This document shows positions 17,430 through 24,712 of a stretch of DNA of 64,000 bases, in pieces. The notes under the pieces were generated by a model. It was not told the origin of the DNA. It did no database searches and saw only the letters and a program-made list of their open reading frames with translations. Within the stretch, counting starts at the first letter, position 1. Every line of letters starts with the position of its first letter. The DNA is from Clostridiales bacterium (GTDB lineage: Bacteria; Bacillota; Dethiobacteria; Dethiobacterales; Dethiobacteraceae), in contig JAGXRM010000026.1 of the NCBI GenBank assembly GCA_018335855.1, forward strand, positions 42,303 through 106,302. Reading direction: 5' to 3'. A program made the translations under genes and the position numbers.

Positions 17430-18263
17430 ATGGAAGTACAGTGGTACCCCGGCCAAATGGCCAAGGCGAAGAGATTGCTGCGCGAGAATTTAAAGCTGGT
17501 AGATGCTATTATTGAGGTCCTGGATGCACGTATTCCCAAAAGTAGCCGCAACCCGGATATCCGGGATATTTTAGTTGCTAAGCCGGTAGTTGCTGTTTTA
17601 ACAAGGATGGATTTAGCCGATCCGTCGACTACAGCCCGGTGGCAAGATGCTCTGCGAAAAGATTACTGGGGTGTGGCCGCCGTTAACGCGAATACCGGTG
17701 ACGGGGTGCAAAAATTACTTCAACTCCTGACAGAATTACCAAAAGGGACAAAAAGCGGTAAACGCCCTGTACGTCTTTTGGTGGTGGGGGTTCCCAATGT
17801 AGGCAAGTCTTCGTTAATCAACAGGCTTACCGGCAGGAGTCCGACAATCACCGGAGATAAACCGGGAGTTACGAAGAATAAACAGTGGGTACGTGTTCAT
17901 GAATTCCTGGAAATTCTGGACACTCCGGGAATGCTCTGGCCAAAAATCACCTCAGCTAAGCAGGCATTCGGCCTGGCAGCTGTAGGTTCGGTTAAAGATG
18001 AAATCTTGGATCCTGTTCAATTGGGTTCCGAATTGGTAGGATATTTATCTGAACACAATCCAGACTCTTTGCAAGAGCGGTATAAGCTGGAAACACTTTC
18101 AACCGATGTCAGGGAAGTGTTGGCCCAGATCGGCAAAAAAAGGGGCTGCCTTGTTAAAGGCGGCGGCGTAGACATGGATACAGCGGCCCGATTATTTATT
18201 AAGGACTACCGTGAAGGCCGCCTTGGCAGGATTACACTGGAGGCACCGGGGGAGGTTGAGTAG
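17430..18263 (+). CDS. rbgA: ribosome biogenesis GTPase RbgA (YlqF)
   Basis: RbgA is a circularly permuted GTPase needed for late 50S assembly. The permuted order is visible: the G4-like motif TRMDL comes before G1 GVPNVGKSSLINRL and G3 DTPGMLWP. The N-terminus contains the expected WYPGQMAKAKR. Its 277 residues and the lepB-rbgA-rnhB order are typical. Confidence 0.96.
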   Translation: MEVQWYPGQMAKAKRLLRENLKLVDAIIEVLDARIPKSSRNPDIRDILVAKPVVAVLTRMDLADPSTTARWQDALRKDYWGVAAVNANTGDGVQKLLQLLTELPKGTKSGKRPVRLLVVGVPNVGKSSLINRLTGRSPTITGDKPGVTKNKQWVRVHEFLEILDTPGMLWPKITSAKQAFGLAAVGSVKDEILDPVQLGSELVGYLSEHNPDSLQERYKLETLSTDVREVLAQIGKKRGCLVKGGGVDMDTAARLFIKDYREGRLGRITLEAPGEVE

Positions 18264-18264
18264 A

Positions 18265-19041
18265 ATGGATGTAACCAGTATGACAGTAGAGCAAGTTAGC
18301 CGCTTTCTTAATGATGATAGCAACCCTACGGAGCAGCAGTTGGAAATCCTGGCCAGGGATAATCGCGCCGGGGTTAAGCGCTCCCTGGCACGTTATTTTG
18401 CCGCCAGGGAAGCAAAACGTTGTGAACTAGACCGGCTGCAAGCGATGCTCAAGTATGAAACATCACTCAGGCAGCAGGGATATACATATATTGCGGGCGT
18501 AGATGAAGCAGGCCGCGGTCCCCTGGCAGGACCTGTAGTGGCTGCTGCTGTGATTCTGCCGGAAGGCCTGATTATACCGGGATTAAATGACTCTAAAAAG
18601 CTTCTGCCGTCAAAGCGGGAAGCACTCTACAGAGTGATTACGACCCAGGCCGTAGCCTGGTCTGTCGGCATCGGTGAAGTTTTTGAAATTGATACTGTCA
18701 ATATCTTAGAGGCTAGTAAGCTGGCCATGCGCAGATCAATTGCCGGTCTGTCTGTCAAACCCCAGTATGTCTTAATCGATGCTCTGGAACTGGATGATTT
18801 GGATTGTCCGCAAAAGGGCATTATCGGCGGGGACGGAGTGTCCCAGTCAATTGCGGCCGGCTCCATTGTAGCCAAAGTAACCCGCGACAGATGGATGTGC
18901 GAAATGGATAAAGTCTATCCCGGTTACGGCTTTGCTGTACATAAGGGATACCCGACAAATGAGCATCGCCGTGCTCTCAGTGCTATGGGAGCATGTCCAA
19001 TGCATCGGCGTTCCTTTACTCTCTTGCCCGGAGATAAATAA
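18265..19041 (+). CDS. rnhB: ribonuclease HII
   Basis: RNase HII removes ribonucleotides from DNA. The catalytic acidic pair lies in GVDEAGRGPLAGPVVAA, with further Asp in VLIDAL and the conserved GDGVSQSIAAGSIVAKV. I chose ATG 18265 behind GGGGGAGG; the frame extends upstream but overlaps rbgA. The ~65-residue N-terminal extension is seen in Bacillota RnhB. Confidence 0.95.
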   Translation: MDVTSMTVEQVSRFLNDDSNPTEQQLEILARDNRAGVKRSLARYFAAREAKRCELDRLQAMLKYETSLRQQGYTYIAGVDEAGRGPLAGPVVAAAVILPEGLIIPGLNDSKKLLPSKREALYRVITTQAVAWSVGIGEVFEIDTVNILEASKLAMRRSIAGLSVKPQYVLIDALELDDLDCPQKGIIGGDGVSQSIAAGSIVAKVTRDRWMCEMDKVYPGYGFAVHKGYPTNEHRRALSAMGACPMHRRSFTLLPGDK

Positions 19042-19380
19042 ATGGTGTCACTGGGACGGCAGGGTGAGGAGTTGGCTGCTGCATATCTGGTGGATAAAGG
19101 TTATCAGATATTGGTTCGTAACTGGCGTTGTCGGCATGGTGAAATTGACCTTGTCGCTATGGATGGTAAAACAATGGTATTTATTGAAGTGAAGACGAGG
19201 CGAACAGTGCGCCTTGGACTGCCGGCAGAGGCGGTAGATATCCGTAAGCAGGAACGTCTGCGTTCCCTGGCAAGAAGGTATATTTACGAAACCGGCCAAA
19301 CTGCAGGGGCCTATCGCTTTGACGTTGTCGCTGTCACAACCACGGATAATTCGATCACGCTCATTCAAAATGCATTCTGA
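19042..19380 (+). CDS. yraN: YraN family (UPF0102) putative endonuclease
   Basis: The 112-residue protein has the nuclease-like core GEIDLVAMDGKTMVFIEVKTR, matching the PD-(D/E)XK pattern of UPF0102. The ATG directly follows the rnhB stop with no spacer, so translation is probably coupled. Function in the family is not settled; a Holliday-junction resolvase-like fold is inferred. Confidence 0.9.
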   Translation: MVSLGRQGEELAAAYLVDKGYQILVRNWRCRHGEIDLVAMDGKTMVFIEVKTRRTVRLGLPAEAVDIRKQERLRSLARRYIYETGQTAGAYRFDVVAVTTTDNSITLIQNAF

Positions 19381-19381
19381 A

Positions 19382-19406
19382 GGCAGCGAAAGCTGTCTTT
19401 TTTCTT
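19382..19406 (+). terminator. intrinsic terminator after yraN
   Basis: GGCAGC and GCTGTC form a 6-bp stem (one G-U) with a GAAA loop, followed by TTTTTTCTT. Confidence 0.8.
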
Positions 19407-19411
19407 GTTAT

Positions 19412-19512
19412 CCATTTCCAATACCATGGAAATGGCAATTATAGCGAGTATATATATAGGATGTTAAAGAGGTATGCATTAAGGTATAGTGTTGCGGTAT
19501 GTACTGCGGTAT
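19412..19512. repeat. inverted repeat and four phased GGTAT repeats
   Basis: CCATTTCCA and TGGAAATGG (19412-19435) form a perfect 9-bp inverted repeat. Downstream, GGTAT recurs at 19471, 19483, 19496 and 19508, spaced 12, 13 and 12 nt, just ahead of the promoter of the riboswitch-controlled hydrolase. This could be a regulator-binding array; I know of no match. Confidence 0.45.
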
Positions 19513-19528
19513 AGCCTGATATGCTCCT

Positions 19529-19557
19529 TTGCCCTAGTTAACATAATACGTTATAAT
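19529..19557 (+). promoter_or_regulatory. promoter of the riboswitch transcript
   Basis: TTGCCC, 17 nt, TATAAT. The predicted start lies about 20 nt before the riboswitch core. Confidence 0.65.
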
Positions 19558-19583
19558 GTTCACATGTGCTAAAACATACTAGA

Positions 19584-19697
19584 CAGCCGAGTCCCCCTGG
19601 AAGCAGGGGGTACGGGGGACCCACTTATGTGGGGTGAAACCTTTTCCTAGGTCGGGCACTCCAGCCCAAACCCGTCAGCTAACCCCGGAGGCGACAA
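19584..19697 (+). promoter_or_regulatory. cyclic-di-AMP (ydaO/yuaA) riboswitch
   Basis: The conserved ydaO-motif segments appear in order: GCCGAGTCC, GGGGGACCCA, TGGGGTGAAACC, then GGGCACTCC, AAACCCGTCAGCTAACC and GGAGGCGAC. This class binds c-di-AMP and usually lowers expression of cell-wall hydrolases and osmolyte/K+ transporters. It lies directly before a SleB-type hydrolase, one of its typical targets. I see no separate terminator, so control may act on the adjoining AAAGGAGGG ribosome site. Confidence 0.93.
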
Positions 19698-19710
19698 AGG
19701 AGGGCTATGT

Positions 19711-20451
19711 ATGAAAAAAAAGTTTTCTGTACAGGTATTGGTATTGCTAATGGTCGTATTATTGGTGGCGGCAGGAGTCGCAGAAGCTGCAGTATTTGGC
19801 AGCCGCATGTTGCAACAAGGTGTTCGCGGTGATGATGTTGCTGAACTACAGTTATTTTTAAATGAACAGGGTTACCGTGTGGGTAATATAGACGGAGTTT
19901 TTGGTCCTCTCACATATGGAGGCGTCATCGGGTTTCAAGAGGAACATGGCCTGCTTGTTGATGGAATCGTTGGCAATCAGACTTTCGGCATGATTATCAG
20001 TTTAAATGATGGGAACATCTCGATTGCTGCATCCGCTCCCATTGAACTGCAGGCAGTTGACAACGACTCCGATGAATTTAACTTCTCCGCTGCTGATTTA
20101 GACCTGTTTGCGCGTATCGTTCATGCAGAAGCTGCAGGGGAGACTTTCCAGGGACAAGTCGCCGTGGCAGCCTCAATTATTAACAGAATTCGCAGCACAC
20201 GTTATCCGAACACTATGCCCGGAGTTGTTAATCAAAAAGTCAGCGGATACTTCCAGTACAGTCCGGTACTGGACGGGAGAATTAACCGTCCCGCAGGAGA
20301 AAGCGCAAAAAAAGCAATACAAGAAGCTCTAAATGGCAACGATCCTTCAAATGGTGCGCTAGGTTTTTATAACCCGGCTAAAACAAGTAACCAATGGGTT
20401 CGCTCCCAGCCTGTAACCACAACAATCGGCCGTCATGTATTCTTTAAGTAA
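19711..20451 (+). CDS. SleB-type spore cortex-lytic/cell-wall hydrolase
   Basis: The 246-residue exported protein has an N-terminal signal/membrane segment (about residues 1-28), a peptidoglycan-binding domain (about 35-95, RGDDVAELQLFLNEQGY) and a C-terminal Hydrolase_2 domain (about 130-246). The catalytic Glu is in FARIVHAEAAGE. SleB enzymes are lytic transglycosylases acting on the cortex during germination; a vegetative wall-remodelling role is the alternative, and control by c-di-AMP favours a link to wall stress. RBS AAAGGAGGG precedes ATG 19711. Confidence 0.88.
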   Translation: MKKKFSVQVLVLLMVVLLVAAGVAEAAVFGSRMLQQGVRGDDVAELQLFLNEQGYRVGNIDGVFGPLTYGGVIGFQEEHGLLVDGIVGNQTFGMIISLNDGNISIAASAPIELQAVDNDSDEFNFSAADLDLFARIVHAEAAGETFQGQVAVAASIINRIRSTRYPNTMPGVVNQKVSGYFQYSPVLDGRINRPAGESAKKAIQEALNGNDPSNGALGFYNPAKTSNQWVRSQPVTTTIGRHVFFK

Positions 20452-20466
20452 AAACAGAGGATTGTA

Positions 20467-20500
20467 AACAAAAGGAGCCTTCATAAAAGGCTCCTTTGTT
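20467..20500 (+). terminator. intrinsic terminator after the hydrolase
   Basis: AAAGGAGCCTT and AAGGCTCCTTT pair around CATA with AT-rich flanks that extend the stem. Confidence 0.8.
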
Positions 20501-20513
20501 GTACATCATTAAT

Positions 20514-20542
20514 TTGACACGAGTGTGCAGGCAGATTATAAT
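20514..20542 (+). promoter_or_regulatory. consensus sigma-A promoter for the DUF134 gene
   Basis: TTGACA (20514-20519), 17 nt, TATAAT (20537-20542): a perfect consensus. Such a strong promoter usually needs a repressor; see the adjoining palindrome. Confidence 0.85.
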
Positions 20543-20550
20543 CAAGATAA

Positions 20551-20566
20551 ATGGACATATGTTCAT
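20551..20566. promoter_or_regulatory. candidate operator palindrome at the transcription start
   Basis: ATGGACATATGTTCAT is a 16-bp palindrome with a single mismatched pair, lying at about +2 to +17 of the consensus promoter. It is well placed for repression, possibly by the DUF134 protein itself. Confidence 0.55.
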
Positions 20567-20610
20567 AATAAAGTTCGTAGTACGGCCGATTACTTAGAGA
20601 GGAGAGCTGT

Positions 20611-21039
20611 ATGCCCAGACCAACGAAATGCAGAAGGGTAGAGCTTGAACCGAAGTTTACTTATTTTAAGCCTGCAGGGATTCCCAAACATCTTTTGACA
20701 GAGTTAGAACTGAGTGTGGAAGAGTTAGAGGCCATCCGGCTGAAAGATCTTGCGGGGCTGGAACAGGAAGAATGCGCAACCAGGATGAACGTGTCCCGGC
20801 CCACATTTCAGCGGATACTTTCCGCGGCACGGGGTAAGCTGGCTGAGGCAGTTGTAGAGGGAAAGGCAATAAAAATAACAGGTGGCCACTATCGGGTTGA
20901 ACGGAGAACGGCAGACTGTGATTCCTGTGACCACAGCTTTGAAATACAGGAGACCCGGGACTGCCGCCAGGAAGTCTGTTGTCCCCGCTGCGGAAAACAT
21001 ATGGAGAAAAAAGAGAAGGGCCCGGAATCTTGTTCATGA
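20611..21039 (+). CDS. DUF134 family DNA-binding regulator
   Basis: The 142-residue protein starts MPRPTKCRRVELEPKF and contains an HTH at about residues 45-75 (GLEQEECATRMNVSRPTFQR), both hallmarks of DUF134. The C-terminus is Cys-rich (CDSCDHSFE, CRQEVCCPRCGKH) and probably binds zinc or an iron-sulfur cluster. DUF134 proteins are predicted regulators in anaerobes. No obvious target gene is adjacent, so autoregulation through the nearby palindrome is the simplest idea. Confidence 0.88.
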   Translation: MPRPTKCRRVELEPKFTYFKPAGIPKHLLTELELSVEELEAIRLKDLAGLEQEECATRMNVSRPTFQRILSAARGKLAEAVVEGKAIKITGGHYRVERRTADCDSCDHSFEIQETRDCRQEVCCPRCGKHMEKKEKGPESCS

Positions 21040-21060
21040 TCCGGCCCTTCTTTGTTTTTT
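21014..21060. terminator. bidirectional terminator between convergent genes
   Basis: AGAAGGGCCCGGA and TCCGGCCCTTCT pair with one bulged C around a ~13-nt loop. A T-run follows on the + strand and CTCTTTTTT follows on the - strand, so it serves both genes. Confidence 0.82.
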
Positions 21061-21487
21061 ATTTTACTTTAGTGATAATAACTTTCCCGCTTGCTATAAT
21101 CTCATCAACGTCAAACACGTAGTAAGCGTCCACTTTGCTTAAGGTTCCGCTGACCTGCAAACTTTCTCCTTCGGCAGGCAGTGTCCCGGTATAAAGGGAA
21201 GCGGTTTCCAGTATGGTTTGCTGTTCTGTAGTAAAAGGAACGAGCAAGGGAATTGTGCAGCAACCGCCACCATCAACAATTATGATTACACTTTCTTCTT
21301 CATAGATCGCTCCGGCATCACCGGTGATTGTTAGCTTGCCAAGATAGTCATTGGGGGCGGCCGAGACTTCTGAAACGCCAATAACACCTCTGGAATTACC
21401 CGCACTGCTCTGGGATAGACGCGGATAAATGGCCAAGCCGGCAACTATTAGGATTAAGGCTACAATAAGCAGTGTCTTTTTTTGCAT
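21059..21487 (-). CDS. membrane-anchored protein of unknown function with GGGCC motif
   Basis: I do not recognise this 142-residue protein. Residues 4-23 form a signal anchor (TLLIVALILIVAGLAI). The remainder is a small beta-rich domain with DYLGKLTITG, IVDGGGCCTIPLL, and a second strand-rich half ending in DAYYVFDVDEIIASG. It resembles OB-fold-type extracytoplasmic domains, and the paired Cys could bind a metal or be redox-active. RBS AAGGAGG precedes the start on the - strand. Confidence 0.7.
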   Translation of the reverse strand: MQKKTLLIVALILIVAGLAIYPRLSQSSAGNSRGVIGVSEVSAAPNDYLGKLTITGDAGAIYEEESVIIIVDGGGCCTIPLLVPFTTEQQTILETASLYTGTLPAEGESLQVSGTLSKVDAYYVFDVDEIIASGKVIITKVK

Positions 21488-21575
21488 TTGTTATCCTCCT
21501 TCACATAGTTCTATTATACGGGGGGAGGGTTCTTACGTCTAGTAGTAGATTGTGAATTTTTTGTGAACATTAACA

Positions 21576-21605
21576 AATTGCCTTCCGCTTTGACGGAAAG
21601 CAATT
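21576..21605 (-). terminator. hairpin after yqeY
   Basis: On the - strand AATTGCTTTCCG and CGGAAGGCAATT pair over 12 bp (one G-U) with a 6-nt loop. The T-tail is weak. Confidence 0.55.
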
Positions 21606-21608
21606 CTT

Positions 21609-22043
21609 TTAAGAGAGATTTTTCTTAACAGCAGCCTTGACACGGGTTCCGTCTGCTTTCCCCTTAACCAGGGGCATCAATTTTCCCATGACTTTGCCGA
21701 ACTCCTGAGGGGTGGCATTCAGTTCAGTAATAACCTGGCGTACCAGTGTATCCAATTCTTCATCACTTAGTTGAGCGGGCAGATAGGCTTCCAGCCATGC
21801 AATTTCGGTTTCAGATTCAGTGACCAGATCTTCACGGTTACCTTTTTTAAACTCTTCAATCGCGTTTCGCCGCTGCTTGATTTCCCGTTGAATAACAGTC
21901 AAAATCTCTTCATCAGTCAGTTCTTTTCGCTTTTCAATCGCTTCGTTTTTTATTGCTGACAGCAGCATGCGAATCGTGCTGAGCTTTTGTTTTTCACCTG
22001 CTTTTAGTGCCAGTTTCATATCATTTTGTAATTGTGCAAGCAT
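21609..22043 (-). CDS. yqeY: GatB/YqeY domain-containing protein
   Basis: The 144-residue stand-alone YqeY protein resembles the C-terminal tail domain of GatB, which contacts tRNA in the amidotransferase. The N-terminal LQNDMKLALKAGEKQKLSTIRMLLSA and the C-terminal EFGKVMGKLMPLVKGKADG are typical. The usual partner rpsU is not adjacent here. RBS and ATG lie just upstream of 22043. Confidence 0.93.
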   Translation of the reverse strand: MLAQLQNDMKLALKAGEKQKLSTIRMLLSAIKNEAIEKRKELTDEEILTVIQREIKQRRNAIEEFKKGNREDLVTESETEIAWLEAYLPAQLSDEELDTLVRQVITELNATPQEFGKVMGKLMPLVKGKADGTRVKAAVKKNLS

Positions 22044-22190
22044 CGGCTTAACCTCCGGAAAAATTATGTTTTTCTTCCATTATATTTACTGACAGCATGA
22101 AAAGCAAATACGCAAGAAAAAATACTCCCTGTTGTCACCGGTGTATAACGATAGCAATATACTAGGTATTATCCGGAGAACCGGAGGACA

Positions 22191-22364
22191 ATGGCGTCCT
22201 GCCTTTTTGGGACGTCTTTAGAGTATGTTTGGAATATTCCCTGGTCGATGAAGCATTTTGAGGAACGGGAAAAAGCAGTATTGCGCCTGGCGATGCGGGG
22301 TATCGTTCCTGACGAAGTTATCGACAGAAAGAAAAGCCCCTATCCTAAGACACAGAGAATATAA
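22191..22364 (+). pseudogene. asnB: remnant of asparagine synthase (AsnB) C-terminus
   Basis: A 57-codon frame carries EYVWNIPWSMKHFEEREK, then LRLAMRGIVPDEVIDRKKSP and YPKTQ, which follows the AsnB segment around 'VEYVWNIPW...RKKSPYPKT'. The preceding residues MAS look like the end of the 'MSMASGLEVRVPF' motif, joined after an internal deletion. No glutaminase or ATP-binding domain is left and there is no RBS, so this is a relic. It sits on the + strand between two - strand genes. Confidence 0.8.
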
Positions 22365-22395
22365 AGTCGATCTGGAATTTTAACATTACAGTAAG

Positions 22396-24546
22396 TTAAG
22401 GCTTATAAAGGCGTTTTAGTTCAATACCAGGGTAATAATGGGTGATAATTTCCGTGTAAGAATTGCCGTTGTCCGCGAGCCCTTTGGCTCCCCACTGGCT
22501 CATACCCACACCGTGTCCGTTTCCGCCTCCGTTAAAATGGATAGATGTAATGTTCCCGGTGTTATCACGGCGGATGTCAAAGGTAAGAAATGTACTGGGT
22601 AAAATTGTATAATTATTAAGACGGGAACCGTCATGGCGGAGCAGTATGATATCCCGCCCGGTGCCCACCTTAGTCGGCCGAACGGTAAAACGGATTGTAT
22701 ATTCTTTGACAAGCATGTAAGTTCCATTCTCCCCGACAATTTCCAGTTCCATGATATTGCCGCCTTCACCGCGGCGGATAACCCGGAAGTCCAGAAGTTT
22801 ACCCAACGGGTTGTCTGGAATTTCCATAGAGATAAAGCCGGAATCTGTTTTCGTCAGAACAAAATCAGGCTGTGCTTTTTGCCTTGCCGCAAGATTTTTC
22901 TTAATAGTGGCCTCCAGTTCTTCCCTGGTCATTTCCACTTGCCAGCGAAACCAAGGGGAGTTGTAGTCGTAGGCATTCCAGTGCAGATCGGCAATAAATT
23001 GTTTTGCACCATTCTCCGTAGTAACATCAGGCAACGTATCATTCCATACCTGACGCCTTGCCTGCAGATAAGGAATGGGCTGTGCCGGAAATTCTCCGGA
23101 GGCGGGGTCATGCCAAACCTCATGAAAATTTGCTGTCATCCCTGCTGAGGTCGAAAAGAAACGGGCATCCACAACATCACTGCCGTATGCCGCAATTATA
23201 CCGGCCGTTTCGTTAACGGCACGATTGCTGATGGCTTGTTCCTGCATATTATTGTAGACCTGAGAAGCTATGCTGTCATCAACATGGGCCGCAATACGCC
23301 GGAAACCACTGCGGTATATTGAGGCCACGGCATAGGAACGGGCAGCTATGGACTGAACTTTCAGGGGTTCAAGGCCAAAAGAAACTGGCATTTCACTGGG
23401 AACAACGGAATACAGATACTCTTCTAATGTTGTTTCATTAACGATATACAACTGGCCATTTACCGCTCTGATTTCCATATGGCCCCGGTAAGACGGGGTA
23501 AATGCCGGGTCTCCCCTACGCAGGGTCTGAATCGTTATATAACCGCTTTCTTCTGTATAAAGATAGAGGCGGTTATGAAAACTTTTCTTTGTACCGTCGG
23601 CAAAGGTAACGATAATTAAATCACCGTCAGGAGAAAAGGTAAGCGGTCGTCCGGCCCTGATGTTAACACGTTCGCCTGTAACTTTTTCTTCCAGGAAATA
23701 ATCGTTATCCGAACTGACGCGCGCCGTGCTATGTGCAGTGCCACCAAAACCTGTCGTATTCAGCGCGATACGGATGGTACGGGGTATGAATTCTTCAGGG
23801 AGAAGGACTGCCCTTATTTCATTTTCCCAAACATAAAAAGTAATGCCGTTCATACCAACGATCATTTCCCTCGCTTCAACCAGCTTCATCCCGTCAGGAC
23901 CGGGCCGAAAATATACGGAATCTGAGGAGAAGGGGAGAAATCCAGTTTTTTCTCCTTCGAGGACTTCGTCTGTAATTATTAAGACTCTATTGTCCGGCAA
24001 CATCGTGAAAGCCTGAAAGTATACAAGCTGGTCGTTGATGCCAATGACCATGCCGATATCTCCCGAACGGATCGGTTCGGGGTGAATCTCAGGCTTCAGA
24101 TGCACAATCTCGCCATTGTCTGTCAGCAGGGAAACTTGGTTATCTTTGCTTTCCATCACATATGCCACGGGTAACCAAAGAAGCCGGGGAAATGCACTGA
24201 TCTTCCAGACCCCAAGTTCTCTTTCAAGCTCAATGGACAGTGTATACGTACTCCCACCGATTTGCGCCTCGGCTTCAACTACACCGTTCTGCAGTCCGAC
24301 CAGGCGGGATTCTGTAGGATCGGCGCGCTCAAAGACTTTCGGATTTGCAAGCACTTTGAGCAGTTCTGTCTCCGCCATAATATCATTGGTCGCGAACTCT
24401 GCTGCAGCGACAAAATCACCTGCTACGGTATATGCGAAGAACTCATCAACGACAGTAAGCATGGCAATATTTGCTTCTTTAATAGCATTTAGAGAAAAAA
24501 CAATGAGGATGGTAATGACGGCTATGGCAATAAGCAACTTTTTCAT
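22396..24546 (-). CDS. large SpoIID/LytB domain protein
   Basis: The 716-residue protein has an N-terminal membrane anchor (residues 3-18) and a long beta-rich extracytoplasmic region to about 360. A SpoIID/LytB domain follows: TLEEYLYSVVPSEMP with the catalytic Glu, SIAARSYA, FFSTSAG, and a C-terminal HGVGMSQWGAKGLA. SpoIID is a lytic transglycosylase acting on denuded glycan during engulfment. At more than twice the length of B. subtilis SpoIID (about 343 aa), it is probably a LytB-like paralogue with an added substrate-binding or propeller-like part rather than SpoIID itself. It is divergent from comM. Confidence 0.88.
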   Translation of the reverse strand: MKKLLIAIAVITILIVFSLNAIKEANIAMLTVVDEFFAYTVAGDFVAAAEFATNDIMAETELLKVLANPKVFERADPTESRLVGLQNGVVEAEAQIGGSTYTLSIELERELGVWKISAFPRLLWLPVAYVMESKDNQVSLLTDNGEIVHLKPEIHPEPIRSGDIGMVIGINDQLVYFQAFTMLPDNRVLIITDEVLEGEKTGFLPFSSDSVYFRPGPDGMKLVEAREMIVGMNGITFYVWENEIRAVLLPEEFIPRTIRIALNTTGFGGTAHSTARVSSDNDYFLEEKVTGERVNIRAGRPLTFSPDGDLIIVTFADGTKKSFHNRLYLYTEESGYITIQTLRRGDPAFTPSYRGHMEIRAVNGQLYIVNETTLEEYLYSVVPSEMPVSFGLEPLKVQSIAARSYAVASIYRSGFRRIAAHVDDSIASQVYNNMQEQAISNRAVNETAGIIAAYGSDVVDARFFSTSAGMTANFHEVWHDPASGEFPAQPIPYLQARRQVWNDTLPDVTTENGAKQFIADLHWNAYDYNSPWFRWQVEMTREELEATIKKNLAARQKAQPDFVLTKTDSGFISMEIPDNPLGKLLDFRVIRRGEGGNIMELEIVGENGTYMLVKEYTIRFTVRPTKVGTGRDIILLRHDGSRLNNYTILPSTFLTFDIRRDNTGNITSIHFNGGGNGHGVGMSQWGAKGLADNGNSYTEIITHYYPGIELKRLYKP

Positions 24547-24652
24547 GGTATACCTCCCGCAGCGTACACATTCATTTTTATCATCAGCATATCACTAAAC
24601 CTGGTCATTCATATACTGGTATTTATAGCTATCAAATATATAATAGAACGCC

Positions 24653-24681
24653 TTGACGCGAACAAATGTTTGCTATATAAT
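24653..24681 (+). promoter_or_regulatory. promoter of comM
   Basis: TTGACG, 17 nt, TATAAT, about 32 nt before the ATG. Confidence 0.75.
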
Positions 24682-24712
24682 GGGATAAAATGGATTGTGT
24701 TGGAGGTGCTCT

